From contig NZ_JAFCKW010000026.1 in assembly GCF_018129965.1 (NCBI RefSeq), positions 1-64,000 of the forward strand: DNA of 64,000 nt. The letters are read 5' to 3'. Below the pieces are notes generated by a model. That model searched no databases and was not told the DNA's origin. It saw nothing but the letters and a program-made list of their open reading frames with translations. Origin of the DNA: Bradyrhizobium diazoefficiens. GTDB taxonomy: Bacteria > Pseudomonadota > Alphaproteobacteria > Rhizobiales > Xanthobacteraceae. This document shows, piece by piece, positions 21,762 to 31,364 of the stretch; position 1 is the stretch's first letter, and each line of letters opens with the position of its first letter. Both the position numbers and the translations under genes were made by a program.

Positions 21762-23045
21762 ATGACCGACCGACGTCCCCTGCTCCGCGCGCTCTACGAC
21801 GCCGCCGTTGCCGCCGCCCATCCCAGCACGATCCTGGCGCCGCATCTGCGGCCCGCGCCGCGGGGACGCGTGATCTGCCTCGCCGCCGGCAAGGGCGCGG
21901 GCGCGATGGCCGCCGCCGCGGAACGGCATTATCTGGACACGCTCGGGCTCGCGCCGGAGCGCCTCGTCGGGATCGCCACCACCCGCCACGGCTACGGCGT
22001 GCCGACACGCCGCATCCGCGTGGTCGAGGCCGGCCATCCGGTGCCGGACGAGGCCGGGCTCAAGGGCGCCGCCGACACGCTCGCGCTGGCGGGCGAGGCC
22101 GGGCCGGACGATCTGCTGCTGGTGCTGCTCACCGGCGGCGGCTCGGCGAACTGGATCGCACCGGTGGACGGCATCAGCTTTGCGCAGAAGCAGGCGGTCA
22201 ACAAGGCGCTGCTGCGGTCCGGCGCGCCGATCGGCGAGATGAATATTGTGCGCAAGCACCTCTCCCGCATCAAGGGCGGGCGGCTGGCGCGCGCCGGCAA
22301 GAATGCCGCCGGGATCGTCACGCTCGCGATCTCCGACGTGCCGCATGACGATCCCTCCGCGATCGCTTCGGGTCCCACCGTCCCCGATCCGACGACGCTT
22401 GCCGACGCGCGCGCCATCGTCGCGAAATACAGGCTCGACATCGACGATGCCGTCCGCCGCGCACTGGAGGATCCCCGCAATGAAGGCGCCAAGCCGGGAG
22501 ATCCTGCCTTTGCGCATGCGACGTTCGAACTGATCGCGCGGCCGAGGCAATCGCTCGACGCCGCCGTGACGCTTGCCAGAAATGCCGGCTACGAGACCAT
22601 CGATCTCGGCGCCGATCTCGAAGGCGAAGCGCGCGAGGTCGCGGCCGATCACGCCAGGCTTGCGCTGCAGGCGCGCGCGCAAGGCAAGCGCGTCGCGATC
22701 CTCTCGGGCGGCGAGCTCACGGTCACCGTGCGCGGCAATGGCCGCGGCGGCCCGAACCAGGAATATGCGCTGGCGCTCGCCGCGCTGCTGAAGGACACGA
22801 GCGGCATCTCCGCGCTCGCCGGCGACACCGACGGCGCCGATGGCGGCGCCGGCCATCCCACCGACCCCGCCGGCGCACTGATCGACGCATCGACGTTTGC
22901 AAAGATGAAGGCGCTGGCGCTTCAGCCGCAGGCGTATCTCGACAACAACGACGCGACGACGTTCTTCGAGGCCACCGGGGACTTGCTGCAGCCGGGACCG
23001 ACGCTGACCAACGTAAACGATATCAGGGTGATCTTGGTGGATTGA
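21762..23045 (+). CDS. Glycerate 2-kinase type (DUF4147/MOFRL family; formerly hydroxypyruvate reductase TtuD)
   Basis: This 427-aa protein belongs to the GckA/TtuD group, which phosphorylates glycerate to 2-phosphoglycerate; older annotations call it hydroxypyruvate reductase. The N-terminal DUF4147 part contains CLAAGKGAGAMAAAAE and LLTGGGSANWIAPVDGISF. The C-terminal MOFRL part contains ILSGGELTVTVRGNGRGGPNQE and LAGDTDGADGGAGHPTDPAG. The ATG at 21762 matches the family N-terminus. It stands alone after the strong terminator of the binding-protein array, so its role in glycerate, tartrate or glyoxylate metabolism cannot be tied to neighbours. Confidence 0.9.
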   Translation: MTDRRPLLRALYDAAVAAAHPSTILAPHLRPAPRGRVICLAAGKGAGAMAAAAERHYLDTLGLAPERLVGIATTRHGYGVPTRRIRVVEAGHPVPDEAGLKGAADTLALAGEAGPDDLLLVLLTGGGSANWIAPVDGISFAQKQAVNKALLRSGAPIGEMNIVRKHLSRIKGGRLARAGKNAAGIVTLAISDVPHDDPSAIASGPTVPDPTTLADARAIVAKYRLDIDDAVRRALEDPRNEGAKPGDPAFAHATFELIARPRQSLDAAVTLARNAGYETIDLGADLEGEAREVAADHARLALQARAQGKRVAILSGGELTVTVRGNGRGGPNQEYALALAALLKDTSGISALAGDTDGADGGAGHPTDPAGALIDASTFAKMKALALQPQAYLDNNDATTFFEATGDLLQPGPTLTNVNDIRVILVD

Positions 23046-23062
23046 GGCCCAGACATTTTCTT

Positions 23063-23148
23063 CGTCAGGGCCGGGCTTGTCCCGGCCATCCACGATCTCC
23101 TCAGCGGCACTGAGAGCGTGGATGCCCGGGACAAGCCCGGGCATGACG
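23063..23148. repeat. Intergenic palindromic repeat, 'CCGGGCTTGTCCCGG' family (copy 1)
   Basis: CCGGGCTTGTCCCGGCCATCC near 23070 pairs with GGATGCCCGGGACAAGCCCGG near 23120-23140, so the whole element can fold into a long hairpin between convergent genes. A half-size copy lies at 29223-29253. Confidence 0.85.
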
Positions 23149-23168
23149 GCGAATAGTGATCGCTCGCC

Positions 23169-23690
23169 TCAAAACTCGTTGGCGATCTTCGAGAGCATCT
23201 GAAGCAGGGCCTCGCGGTTGGCTGGCTCGAGCAACTCGTTCAGCCGCGACTCGTGCTTGGTGGCGACGAGCTTCTTGGCGCGCGACAGCACGGCCTTGCC
23301 CTTGTCGGTCAGGACCAGGATGTGCGAGCGGCGATCGTTGGTGGAGCGGATCCGCGCGCAAAGGTCGCGGCTTTCCAGATTGTCGAGCAGGGCGACGAAG
23401 TTCGGCCTGAGGATGCCGAGCGTGGAGGCGACCTCGGTTTGATTACGTCCCGGATTCTTCTCGACCAGCAGCAGCACGGAGAACTGCGCGGGCGTGAGCT
23501 GGAGCGAGGCCATGCAGCGGATGAAGTTCTCGAACACCTTGAGCTGGGCGCGCTTGAGGACGTAACCGAGTTGTTCGGAGAGTTCGCCGAGCTGCAGGGC
23601 TTCGGCGTGCCCGTGGATCTGGGCATCGCCCACGTCCTTGCGGCCCTTGGCCGCGTCGCCGGACTTTTCAGCGGTTTTGGAAACGGTCAT
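23169..23690 (-). CDS. MarR family transcriptional regulator (CouR-like candidate)
   Basis: This 173-aa regulator has the MarR winged-helix core (FSVLLLVEKNPGRNQTEVAS, then LRPNFVALLDNLESRDLCARIRSTNDRRSHILVLT with the wing Arg-Arg). A hydrophilic extension of about 40 residues precedes it. It is divergent from a Liv-type transporter without binding protein, and the spacer contains two dyads. In R. palustris the MarR protein CouR represses p-coumarate genes and lies beside a Liv-type transporter. The p-coumarate-like locus 12 kb away makes a CouR role plausible but unproven. Confidence 0.88.
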   Translation of the reverse strand: MTVSKTAEKSGDAAKGRKDVGDAQIHGHAEALQLGELSEQLGYVLKRAQLKVFENFIRCMASLQLTPAQFSVLLLVEKNPGRNQTEVASTLGILRPNFVALLDNLESRDLCARIRSTNDRRSHILVLTDKGKAVLSRAKKLVATKHESRLNELLEPANREALLQMLSKIANEF

Positions 23691-23748
23691 CGCCTCGTGC
23701 TCGTAATCCCGCTAAATTCAGGCCGGGCCGCCCGCCGCCCTTGAGATT

Positions 23749-23782
23749 ATATTTGATAATTGTTATGGACCATATCAAATAT
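23749..23782. promoter_or_regulatory. Candidate MarR operator region with two overlapping dyads
   Basis: Perfect 10-bp arms ATATTTGATA (23749-23758) and TATCAAATAT (23773-23782) flank 14 bp. Inside and partly overlapping the right arm is a second palindrome, TATGG-A-CCATA (23764-23774). The AT-rich block contrasts with the GC-rich surroundings and lies between marR and the divergent transporter operon, where a MarR autorepressor would bind. Confidence 0.65.
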
Positions 23783-23867
23783 CGCCGGCGATTTTCAACG
23801 GCTGTGAGCGGACCGTCCACCGCAATCGAGGGGACCGGTCCGGATCTTTGAGGGGGAGCGTCCGGTC

Positions 23868-24908
23868 TTGAACACCACCATCATGCTGTTCCTGGTACAG
23901 GACGGCATTACCAATGGCGCAATCTATGCGCTGCTCGGCCTGGCACTGGTGCTGGTGTTCGCCGTCACCCGCGTGATCCTGATTCCCCAGGGCGAATTCG
24001 TCACCTATGGCGCGCTGACCTATGCCTCGCTGGCGGCGGGCCAGATGCCCGGCACGGCCAAGCTCGCGCTGGCCCTCGGCATCGGCGCCTTCGCCTTCGA
24101 CATGGTCGTGGCCCGCAAGGCGCTGCATTTGCGTCTGGTCATGCGCAGCTTCCTCACCAACATCGTGCTGCCGGCCATCGTGCTGGCGCTGACCTCCTAT
24201 GTCGTCGCCCAGAAGCCGCCGGTCGCGATCTGCATCGCGCTGTCGCTGGTGATCGTCGCGATGATCGGGCTGTTTCTCTACCGGGTCGCGTTCCAGCCGC
24301 TGGCGCACACCTCCGTGCTGGTGCTGCTGATCGCATCGGTCGGCGTCCATCTCGCGCTGCAGGGAATGGGGCTGCTGTTCTTCGGCGCCGAAGGCCAACG
24401 CGGCCCGGCCGTGCTGTCCGGCTCCTTCACCGCGGGCGCGCTGCGCTTCACCGGACAGAGCATCACGGTCTACGGCATCACCATCGCCTTCATCGTCGGG
24501 CTCTGGCTGTTCTTCGGCCTGACGCTCTATGGCAAGGCGTTGCGCGCCACCGCCGTCAACCGGCTCGGCGCGCGGCTGGCCGGCATCCGCACCACGCTGT
24601 CCGGGCAGATCGCCTTCCTGCTGGCCTCCGTCATCGGCGCGCTGTCGGGCATCATGATCGTACCGATCACGACGCTCTATTACGACAGCGGCTTCCTGAT
24701 CGGCCTGAAGGGCTTCGTCGCGGCGATCATCGGCGGCCTCGTCAGCTACCCCCTCACTGCCATTGCGGCGCTGGTGGTCGGCATCGTCGAGGCGTTCTCG
24801 TCCTTCTACGCTTCCAACTACAAGGAGGTGATCGTTTTCATGCTCTTGATTCCCGTGCTGCTGCTGCGCTCGCTCGCAGCCCCCGCGGTCGAGGAAGAGA
24901 AGGACTGA
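23868..24908 (+). CDS. ABC transporter permease, LivH type (second system)
   Basis: This polytopic permease (346 aa) resembles LivH subunits (VQDGITNGAIYALLGLALVLVFAVTR at the N-terminus). TTG at 23868 is chosen because AGGGGGAG lies 9 nt upstream; an in-frame ATG at 23883 would remove five residues. It is somewhat longer than the first LivH, with extra hydrophobic segments around residues 55-135. It begins an operon with the fused LivM-LivG protein and LivF. No binding protein gene is present in this operon. Confidence 0.9.
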   Translation: MNTTIMLFLVQDGITNGAIYALLGLALVLVFAVTRVILIPQGEFVTYGALTYASLAAGQMPGTAKLALALGIGAFAFDMVVARKALHLRLVMRSFLTNIVLPAIVLALTSYVVAQKPPVAICIALSLVIVAMIGLFLYRVAFQPLAHTSVLVLLIASVGVHLALQGMGLLFFGAEGQRGPAVLSGSFTAGALRFTGQSITVYGITIAFIVGLWLFFGLTLYGKALRATAVNRLGARLAGIRTTLSGQIAFLLASVIGALSGIMIVPITTLYYDSGFLIGLKGFVAAIIGGLVSYPLTAIAALVVGIVEAFSSFYASNYKEVIVFMLLIPVLLLRSLAAPAVEEEKD

Positions 24909-24915
24909 GGCCCAG

Positions 24916-26685
24916 ATGCAAAGCCGGCTTCCCATCATCATCTTCGCAGCCGTCATGGCGGCGATCCCGTTCGTTCCCGGCATGCCGCCGTTCTGGATCG
25001 TGCTGCTCGACAATATCGGCCTTGCCGCGCTGGTCGCGATGGGCCTCGTGCTGCTGACCGGCGTCGGCGGCCTTACCTCGTTTGGCCAGGCGGCGTTCGT
25101 CGGCTTCGGCGCCTACACCACCGCGGTGCTGTCGACGACCTATGGCCTGTCGCCGTGGCTGACGCTGCCGCTGTCGCTCCTGGTGAGCGGATCGCTGGCG
25201 GTGCTGCTCGGCCTCGTGACGGTCCGTCTGTCCGGCCATTATCTGCCGCTCGGCACGCTCGCCTGGGGCCTCGGCCTGTTCTATTTGTTCAGCAAGCTGG
25301 AATTCCTCGGGAGGAACGACGGCATCTCCGCGATCCCGCCGCTGTCGATCGGCGCGTTCAAGATGCTCTCGCCGGGTTCGATCTATTACGCGATCTGGGT
25401 CGCCGTGATCGTCTCGGCCCTGCTCACGATGAACCTCCTGGATTCCCGCACCGGCCGCGCCATCCGCGCGCTGCGCCGCGGTCATGTCGCGGCCGAGGCA
25501 TTCGGGGTGCACACGCCGCGCGCAAAACTGCTGGTGTTCATCCACGCCGCCGTGCTCGCCGGCCTCTCCGGCTGGCTCTACGCACATCTTCAGCGCGCGG
25601 TGAACCCGACGCCGTTCGGCGCGCAGGCCGGCATCGAATATCTCTTCATCGCGGTGGTCGGCGGCGCCGGCTATGTCTGGGGCGGCGTGCTGGGCGCGGC
25701 GATCGTCGTGGTGCTGAAGGAGGTGCTGCAAAGCTACCTGCCGCTGCTCCTGCCCGGCTCCGGCCAGGTCGAGACCATCGTGTTCGGCATCATGCTCGTC
25801 GCGCTGCTCCAGCTCGCGCCGGGCGGCGTCTGGCCCTGGCTGATGTCGCTGCTGCCCCAGTCGGCCCGCGGCAGGACGCCGGACATCACGCTGAAGCTCG
25901 ATGACCGCGTCCGCTCGCCCGGCCAGTCCGGGGTCCTGCTCCAGGTCGAGAAGGCGCGCAAGCAATTCGGCGGCGTGATCGGCGTCAACAACGTCTCCTT
26001 CGACGTCCAGGCCCGCGAGATCGTCGCGCTGATCGGACCGAACGGGGCCGGCAAGAGCACGACGTTCAACCTGATCACCGGCGTGCTGTCGGCGACATCC
26101 GGATCGATCTCGGTGCTTGGCAAGCCGGTCGACAACGCGCCGCCGCAGGAAATCGTCAAGCTCGGCATCAGCAGGACCTTCCAGCACGTCAAACTCGTCC
26201 CTGACATGACCGTGCTGGAGAATGTCGCGATCGGCGCGCATCTGCGTGGGCATTCCGGGCCGATCGCCTCGATGCTGCGGCTCGACCGCGCCGACGAAGC
26301 CAAACTGCTCGCCGAAGCCGCGCGCCAGATCGAGAGGGTCGGCCTTGCCGACCAGATGCATCAGCTCGCGGGCAGCCTGTCGCTCGGCCAGCAGCGCATC
26401 GTCGAGATCGCGCGCGCGCTGTGCGTCGATCCGATGCTGCTGCTGCTCGACGAACCGGCCGCGGGCCTGCGCCACATGGAGAAGCAGCGCCTCGCAACGC
26501 TGCTGCGCGACTTGCGCGACGGCGGCATGAGCGTGCTGCTGGTCGAGCACGACATGGGCTTCGTGATGAACCTTGCCGACCGCATCGTCGTGCTCGATTT
26601 CGGCACCAAGATCGCGGAGGGCACGCCCGCCACGATCAAGACCAATCCCGAAGTGATCAAGGCCTATCTCGGAGTGGCGGCATGA
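24916..26685 (+). CDS. Fused LivM-type permease and LivG-type ATPase
   Basis: One 589-aa chain joins two usual subunits. Residues 1 to about 305 are a LivM-like permease with LTGVGGLTSFGQAAFVGFGAY and the cytoplasmic loop SRTGRAIRALRRGHVAAEAFG. After a linker near 305-340 comes a LivG-like ATPase with Walker A GPNGAGKST at 374-382, signature LSLGQQRIVEIARAL near 489 and Walker B LLLLDEPAAGL near 507. The gene is 7 bp after LivH and overlaps the LivF start by 4 bp. Such fusions occur in this transporter family; no frameshift is needed to explain it. Confidence 0.93.
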   Translation: MQSRLPIIIFAAVMAAIPFVPGMPPFWIVLLDNIGLAALVAMGLVLLTGVGGLTSFGQAAFVGFGAYTTAVLSTTYGLSPWLTLPLSLLVSGSLAVLLGLVTVRLSGHYLPLGTLAWGLGLFYLFSKLEFLGRNDGISAIPPLSIGAFKMLSPGSIYYAIWVAVIVSALLTMNLLDSRTGRAIRALRRGHVAAEAFGVHTPRAKLLVFIHAAVLAGLSGWLYAHLQRAVNPTPFGAQAGIEYLFIAVVGGAGYVWGGVLGAAIVVVLKEVLQSYLPLLLPGSGQVETIVFGIMLVALLQLAPGGVWPWLMSLLPQSARGRTPDITLKLDDRVRSPGQSGVLLQVEKARKQFGGVIGVNNVSFDVQAREIVALIGPNGAGKSTTFNLITGVLSATSGSISVLGKPVDNAPPQEIVKLGISRTFQHVKLVPDMTVLENVAIGAHLRGHSGPIASMLRLDRADEAKLLAEAARQIERVGLADQMHQLAGSLSLGQQRIVEIARALCVDPMLLLLDEPAAGLRHMEKQRLATLLRDLRDGGMSVLLVEHDMGFVMNLADRIVVLDFGTKIAEGTPATIKTNPEVIKAYLGVAA

Positions 26686-27404
26686 GCGCGCTGTTGTCCG
26701 TCGCGGATGCGCATGTCGCCTATGGCAAGGTCGAGGCGGTACGCTCGGTCTCGCTCGAGGTCGGGGCGAACCAGATCGTCACCATCGTCGGCGCCAATGG
26801 CGCCGGCAAGACCACCCTGCTGTCGGCCATCATAGGAATCCTGCCGCTGAAGGGCCGCGTGACGTTCGCCGGCCAGGACCTCGCCCGGCTCGATATCGAG
26901 GACCGCGTCGCGATGGGCCTCGGGCTCGTGCCGGAGCACCGCGAATTGTTCGTCACGATGAATGTGGAGGATAATCTCGAGCTCGGCGCCTTTCGCATCG
27001 AGAAGCGCAAGGCGAAAGCTTCGATGGAGCACGTCTACACGCTGTTTCCGCGCCTGAAGGAGCGCCGCAAGCAGCTTGCCGGCACGCTCTCCGGCGGCGA
27101 GCAACAGATGCTCGCCATGGGCCGCGCACTGATGGGCGCGCCGAAACTGCTGATGCTGGACGAGCCGAGCCTCGGGCTCGCGCCGATCATCGTCGCGGAC
27201 ATCTTCCGCATCGTCGGCGAGCTCCGCGCCGCCGGGGTCTCCGTGCTGCTGGTCGAGCAGAACGCACAGGCCGCGCTGAAGATCGCGGACCAGGCCTATG
27301 TGATGGAGCTCGGCGAATTCGTGCTGAGCGGCAAGGCCAGCGACGTCGCGGCGAACGAACGGGTGGCAGCGAGCTATCTTGGCTTCCAGCACGAAGGCGC
27401 GTGA
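26682..27404 (+). CDS. ABC transporter ATP-binding protein, LivF type (second system)
   Basis: This 240-aa ATPase has Walker A GANGAGKTT, signature LSGGEQQMLAMGRAL and Walker B LMLDEPSLGLAPIIV. The ATG at 26682 overlaps the stop of the fusion gene (ATGA). It completes a Liv-type importer with two permease domains and two ATPase domains on three polypeptides. The binding protein must be encoded elsewhere; the orphan at 39434-40585 is a candidate. Confidence 0.93.
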   Translation: MSALLSVADAHVAYGKVEAVRSVSLEVGANQIVTIVGANGAGKTTLLSAIIGILPLKGRVTFAGQDLARLDIEDRVAMGLGLVPEHRELFVTMNVEDNLELGAFRIEKRKAKASMEHVYTLFPRLKERRKQLAGTLSGGEQQMLAMGRALMGAPKLLMLDEPSLGLAPIIVADIFRIVGELRAAGVSVLLVEQNAQAALKIADQAYVMELGEFVLSGKASDVAANERVAASYLGFQHEGA

Positions 27405-27419
27405 TTTGGACTCGTTTTC

Positions 27420-27552
27420 CCTTCTCCCCTTGTGGGAGAAGGTGGCGCGAAGCGCCGGATGAGGGGTTCTCTCCACTTGCAAGATCAATCGTCAGGAGAG
27501 AACCCCTTACTCGTCGCTATGCGAGCCACCCTCTCCCACAAGGGGAGAGGGT
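27420..27552. repeat. Intergenic palindromic repeat, 'CTCCCC-GTG-GGAGAAGG' family (copy 2)
   Basis: It runs from CTTCTCCCCTTGTGGGAGAAGG through GGTTCTCTCC ... GGAGAGAACCCC to CCCTCTCCCACAAGGGGAGAGG. Both ends and the middle are self-complementary. It fills most of the gap between convergent livF and the PNPOx-like gene. Confidence 0.85.
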
Positions 27553-27587
27553 GCACCGGGCGCACCGCCTTAGCTTTCGCCAGCAGG

Positions 27588-28208
27588 TCAGCTCGTCTCG
27601 CCCTTCAACGCCGCTAATTCCGCCTCGAGCTCCGCGATCCTCGCATCCCTCGCGGCGAGCGCTGCCGCGACATCAGGTGCATCGAACTTCTGCGGGATGT
27701 GCTGCGGGCAGTTGGTGTCCCACGCCGCGATCTTGAACAGGATCACCTGCTCCGGCCGCGCGCGATAGCCCTTCGGCATCAGCGACGCCGTCAGCGCTTC
27801 GTCGCCCTCGACCACGCGGGCCTCGCCCCAGATCTTCACCCGGCGGCGATGCGCGTAGTCCATGACGAAGATATACGCCTTGGGATTCTCCGTCAGATTG
27901 CCCTGCGTGATGAATTGCTGGTTACCGGCATAGTCGGCAAAGGCGAGCGTCTGCTTGTCCAGCACCTTCAAAAACCCCTTCGGGCCGCCGCGGTGCTGGA
28001 TGTAGGGCTGGCCGTCCGCCGCGGCGGTGGCGAAATAGAAGCTGTTGGCCTCGGTGAGGAAGCCGGCCAGCTTCTCGTCGACCTCGGTACGCCACCCGTG
28101 CTGTTCGGCCCTAGCGTAGGACTCGCGCGACCCCTTTCGCGCCTGGATCGCCTTGACCGCGGGCGTGAAGGCCACGTCGCTCGCATAGGCATGGGCTGCT
28201 GTGGTCAT
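27588..28208 (-). CDS. Pyridoxamine 5'-phosphate oxidase family (FMN-binding split-barrel) protein
   Basis: This 206-aa protein has the split-barrel region typical of PNPOx-like flavoproteins (FATAAADGQPYIQHRGGPKGF, then IFVMDYAHRRRVKIWGEARVV). The C-terminus ends in a short charged heptad-like helix (AARDARIAELEAELAAL), a probable coiled coil. The ATG at 28208 follows AGGAGA. The role of this subfamily is not established; relatives are often annotated as general-stress or quinone-related flavoproteins. It is divergent from a LysR gene, which may control it. Confidence 0.85.
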   Translation of the reverse strand: MTTAAHAYASDVAFTPAVKAIQARKGSRESYARAEQHGWRTEVDEKLAGFLTEANSFYFATAAADGQPYIQHRGGPKGFLKVLDKQTLAFADYAGNQQFITQGNLTENPKAYIFVMDYAHRRRVKIWGEARVVEGDEALTASLMPKGYRARPEQVILFKIAAWDTNCPQHIPQKFDAPDVAAALAARDARIAELEAELAALKGETS

Positions 28209-28260
28209 CGGAACATCTCCTGAAAATTCCGGCGCATTTCTGCGTCTCCGCTTCACAAGA

Positions 28261-28323
28261 TGGACGTTTCGGCGTCCAAGACAATCAGTTCACTTGACAC
28301 TTTATCATTGCGATATATGCAAT
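28261..28323. promoter_or_regulatory. Divergent promoter region with LysR-type dyads
   Basis: The 121-bp spacer between the PNPOx-like and lysR genes contains TGGACG-N6-CGTCCA (28261-28278) and ATTGC-N7-GCAAT (28307-28323). The second fits the T-N11-A rule of LysR boxes (T28309 to A28321). A TTGACA lies at 28294-28299. Which dyad is the regulator site is inference. Confidence 0.5.
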
Positions 28324-28329
28324 AATGCC

Positions 28330-29211
28330 ATGGACCGCCTCGAAGCCATGCACGTCTTCGTCACCGTTGCCGACCTGCGCGGCTTTGCGCCGGCGGCGCG
28401 CAAGCTGCATTTGTCGCCCTCGGCGGTGACACGGCTGATCGCGGCGCTGGAGGATCACCTCGGCGCGCGACTGCTGCAGCGGACCACGCGGCAGGTGACG
28501 CTGACCGATGTCGGCACGCGTTACCTGGAACGCGCGCGGCGCATCCTCGCCGATGTCGAGGAGGCCGACGGCTCCGCGCGGGAGGAGCGCAACCGGCCGA
28601 GCGGGCGGCTTGTGGTGTCGGCGCCGGTCGGTTTCGGCCGGCTGCATGTCGGGCCGGTGATGACCGCCTATCTCAATCGCTATCCGGAAGTTGCCTGCGA
28701 GCTGCGGCTGTCGGACCACCTCGTCAACCTCGTCGAGGATGCCGTCGACGCCGCGGTCCGCATCGGCCATCTCGCCGATTCCTCGCTGGTGGCGCGCCAG
28801 GTCGGCGAGATGCGGCGGATCGTAGTGGCGTCGCCCGGTTATCTCAAGCGACACGGCGAGCCGAAGTCGCCGGAGGATTTGCGCGCGCATCAGACTATCC
28901 AGTTCGGTCCGACCAACTGGCGCTTCGTCCACGACGGCCGCGACGTCGAGGTGACGCCGGCCCCGCGCTTCAACAGCAACAGCGCCGACGCCGCCCTGCA
29001 ATATGCCGAAGCCGGCGGCGGCATCACGCGCGTGCTCGCCTATCAGGCCGCCGACGGGCTGAAGCGCGGGCGCCTGAAAATCGTGCTGGCGAAGTACGAG
29101 CCGCCGGCGATGCCGATCCACATCGTCTATCCAACCTCGCGCCTGCTCTCGGCCAAGGTACGCGCGTTCATCGATCTCGTGGTGGAGACGGCGGAGTGGC
29201 GGTTTGGGTAG
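28330..29211 (+). CDS. LysR family transcriptional regulator
   Basis: This 293-aa regulator has an N-terminal helix-turn-helix (MHVFVTVADLRGFAPAARKL, then LSPSAVTRLIAALEDHLGARLLQRTTRQVTLTD) and a C-terminal substrate-binding fold. The ATG at 28330 begins right at the conserved MDRLEAMHVF. It faces the PNPOx-like gene across a short spacer, the classic arrangement for LysR control of a divergent target. Confidence 0.92.
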   Translation: MDRLEAMHVFVTVADLRGFAPAARKLHLSPSAVTRLIAALEDHLGARLLQRTTRQVTLTDVGTRYLERARRILADVEEADGSAREERNRPSGRLVVSAPVGFGRLHVGPVMTAYLNRYPEVACELRLSDHLVNLVEDAVDAAVRIGHLADSSLVARQVGEMRRIVVASPGYLKRHGEPKSPEDLRAHQTIQFGPTNWRFVHDGRDVEVTPAPRFNSNSADAALQYAEAGGGITRVLAYQAADGLKRGRLKIVLAKYEPPAMPIHIVYPTSRLLSAKVRAFIDLVVETAEWRFG

Positions 29212-29222
29212 GTCTCTTTCTC

Positions 29223-29253
29223 CGTCATGGCCGGGCTTGTCCCGGGCATGACG
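29223..29253. repeat. Intergenic palindrome, 'CCGGGCTTGTCCCGG' family (copy 2)
   Basis: CGTCATGGCCGGGC and GCCCGGG-CATGACG arms form a single hairpin between convergent genes lysR and the thioesterase. It is the same family as 23063-23148. Confidence 0.8.
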
Positions 29254-29269
29254 ACGGAGAGAGGCTGGG

Positions 29270-29692
29270 TTACCCCATCTTCGGCACCACGCGAAACGTC
29301 CCGCTGGCGCGCGCGATCACGGCGTCGTCGGCTGTCGCAAGGCATTGCGCGAAGCAGATCGTGCTGCCGGTCTTGATCGCCTCGCCCGCGATCGCGAGCC
29401 ACTGGCCGATCCCGGCGGAACCGACGTAGTCGACCGAGAGCGAGATCGTGACGAAGGACGTCGTCCAGCCCGTCGCCTGGGCGCAGCTATAGCCCATGGC
29501 GGCATCGGCCAGCGCCGCGATCAGGCCGCCATGGATCAGCCCGCGCGCGTTGGTGTGCGGCGTCGCCAGCCGCAGGCCGATGATCACGGCCCTGTCGGTC
29601 TTTCTGGAGTAGAGCGGCTCCCAGGGATCGGTGAGCGGCGCCTTGCGGAAATGCGGCTCGAAGCCGGCGGGAATGTCGGTGCTGGTCATCAT
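29270..29692 (-). CDS. PaaI-type hotdog-fold thioesterase
   Basis: This 140-aa protein has the hotdog thioesterase signature NARGLIHGGLIAALADAAMGY, in which Asn/His and the following Asp/Gly residues line the active site. The start MMTSTDIPAGF (29692) is preferred over upstream in-frame codons; a second ATG follows at 29689. It probably hydrolyses an acyl- or aryl-CoA. It lies near the aromatic-acid genes but is separated from pobA by a repeat, so a role there is only possible. Confidence 0.85.
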   Translation of the reverse strand: MMTSTDIPAGFEPHFRKAPLTDPWEPLYSRKTDRAVIIGLRLATPHTNARGLIHGGLIAALADAAMGYSCAQATGWTTSFVTISLSVDYVGSAGIGQWLAIAGEAIKTGSTICFAQCLATADDAVIARASGTFRVVPKMG

Positions 29693-29819
29693 GGCGGTCT
29701 CGCGTTGCCGTTTCGCCGGCATTGAACGCGAAGTGGAGGATGGTTTCACCGCCTACAAAGTTTTAAACGGGGTTTGCGCGGGCGTTTGAAACGGGATCGT
29801 CATCGCGAGCGCAGAACCA

Positions 29820-29932
29820 GTAGGGTGGGTTAGCGTAGCGTAACCCACCTCTTTGGTGTCAACGGCAATGGAGGCGGTGGGTTACGCCCAGCGATTGCGC
29901 TTCGCGCATTCGCAAGGCTAACCCACCCTACG
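29820..29932. repeat. Intergenic inverted repeat, 'GTAGGGTGGGTTAGC' type
   Basis: Ends GTAGGGTGGGTTAGCGTAGC and GGCTAACCCACCCTAC are near-perfect inverted copies. Inner GTAACCCACC and GGTGGGTTAC form a second pair. The whole spacer between the thioesterase and pobA can fold on itself. Confidence 0.85.
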
Positions 29933-29940
29933 ATCCCGCT

Positions 29941-31311
<1,371 letters not shown>

Positions 31312-31364
31312 TTAAAGAAACCGGGGCCATCGAAGCCCGCCGTCGAAACAGGGAGAGACGACCG

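Noticed and set aside
21762-23045. Hydroxypyruvate reductase name
   Set aside because: The MOFRL/DUF4147 family carries this legacy name, but characterised members are glycerate 2-kinases and no dehydrogenase fold is visible.
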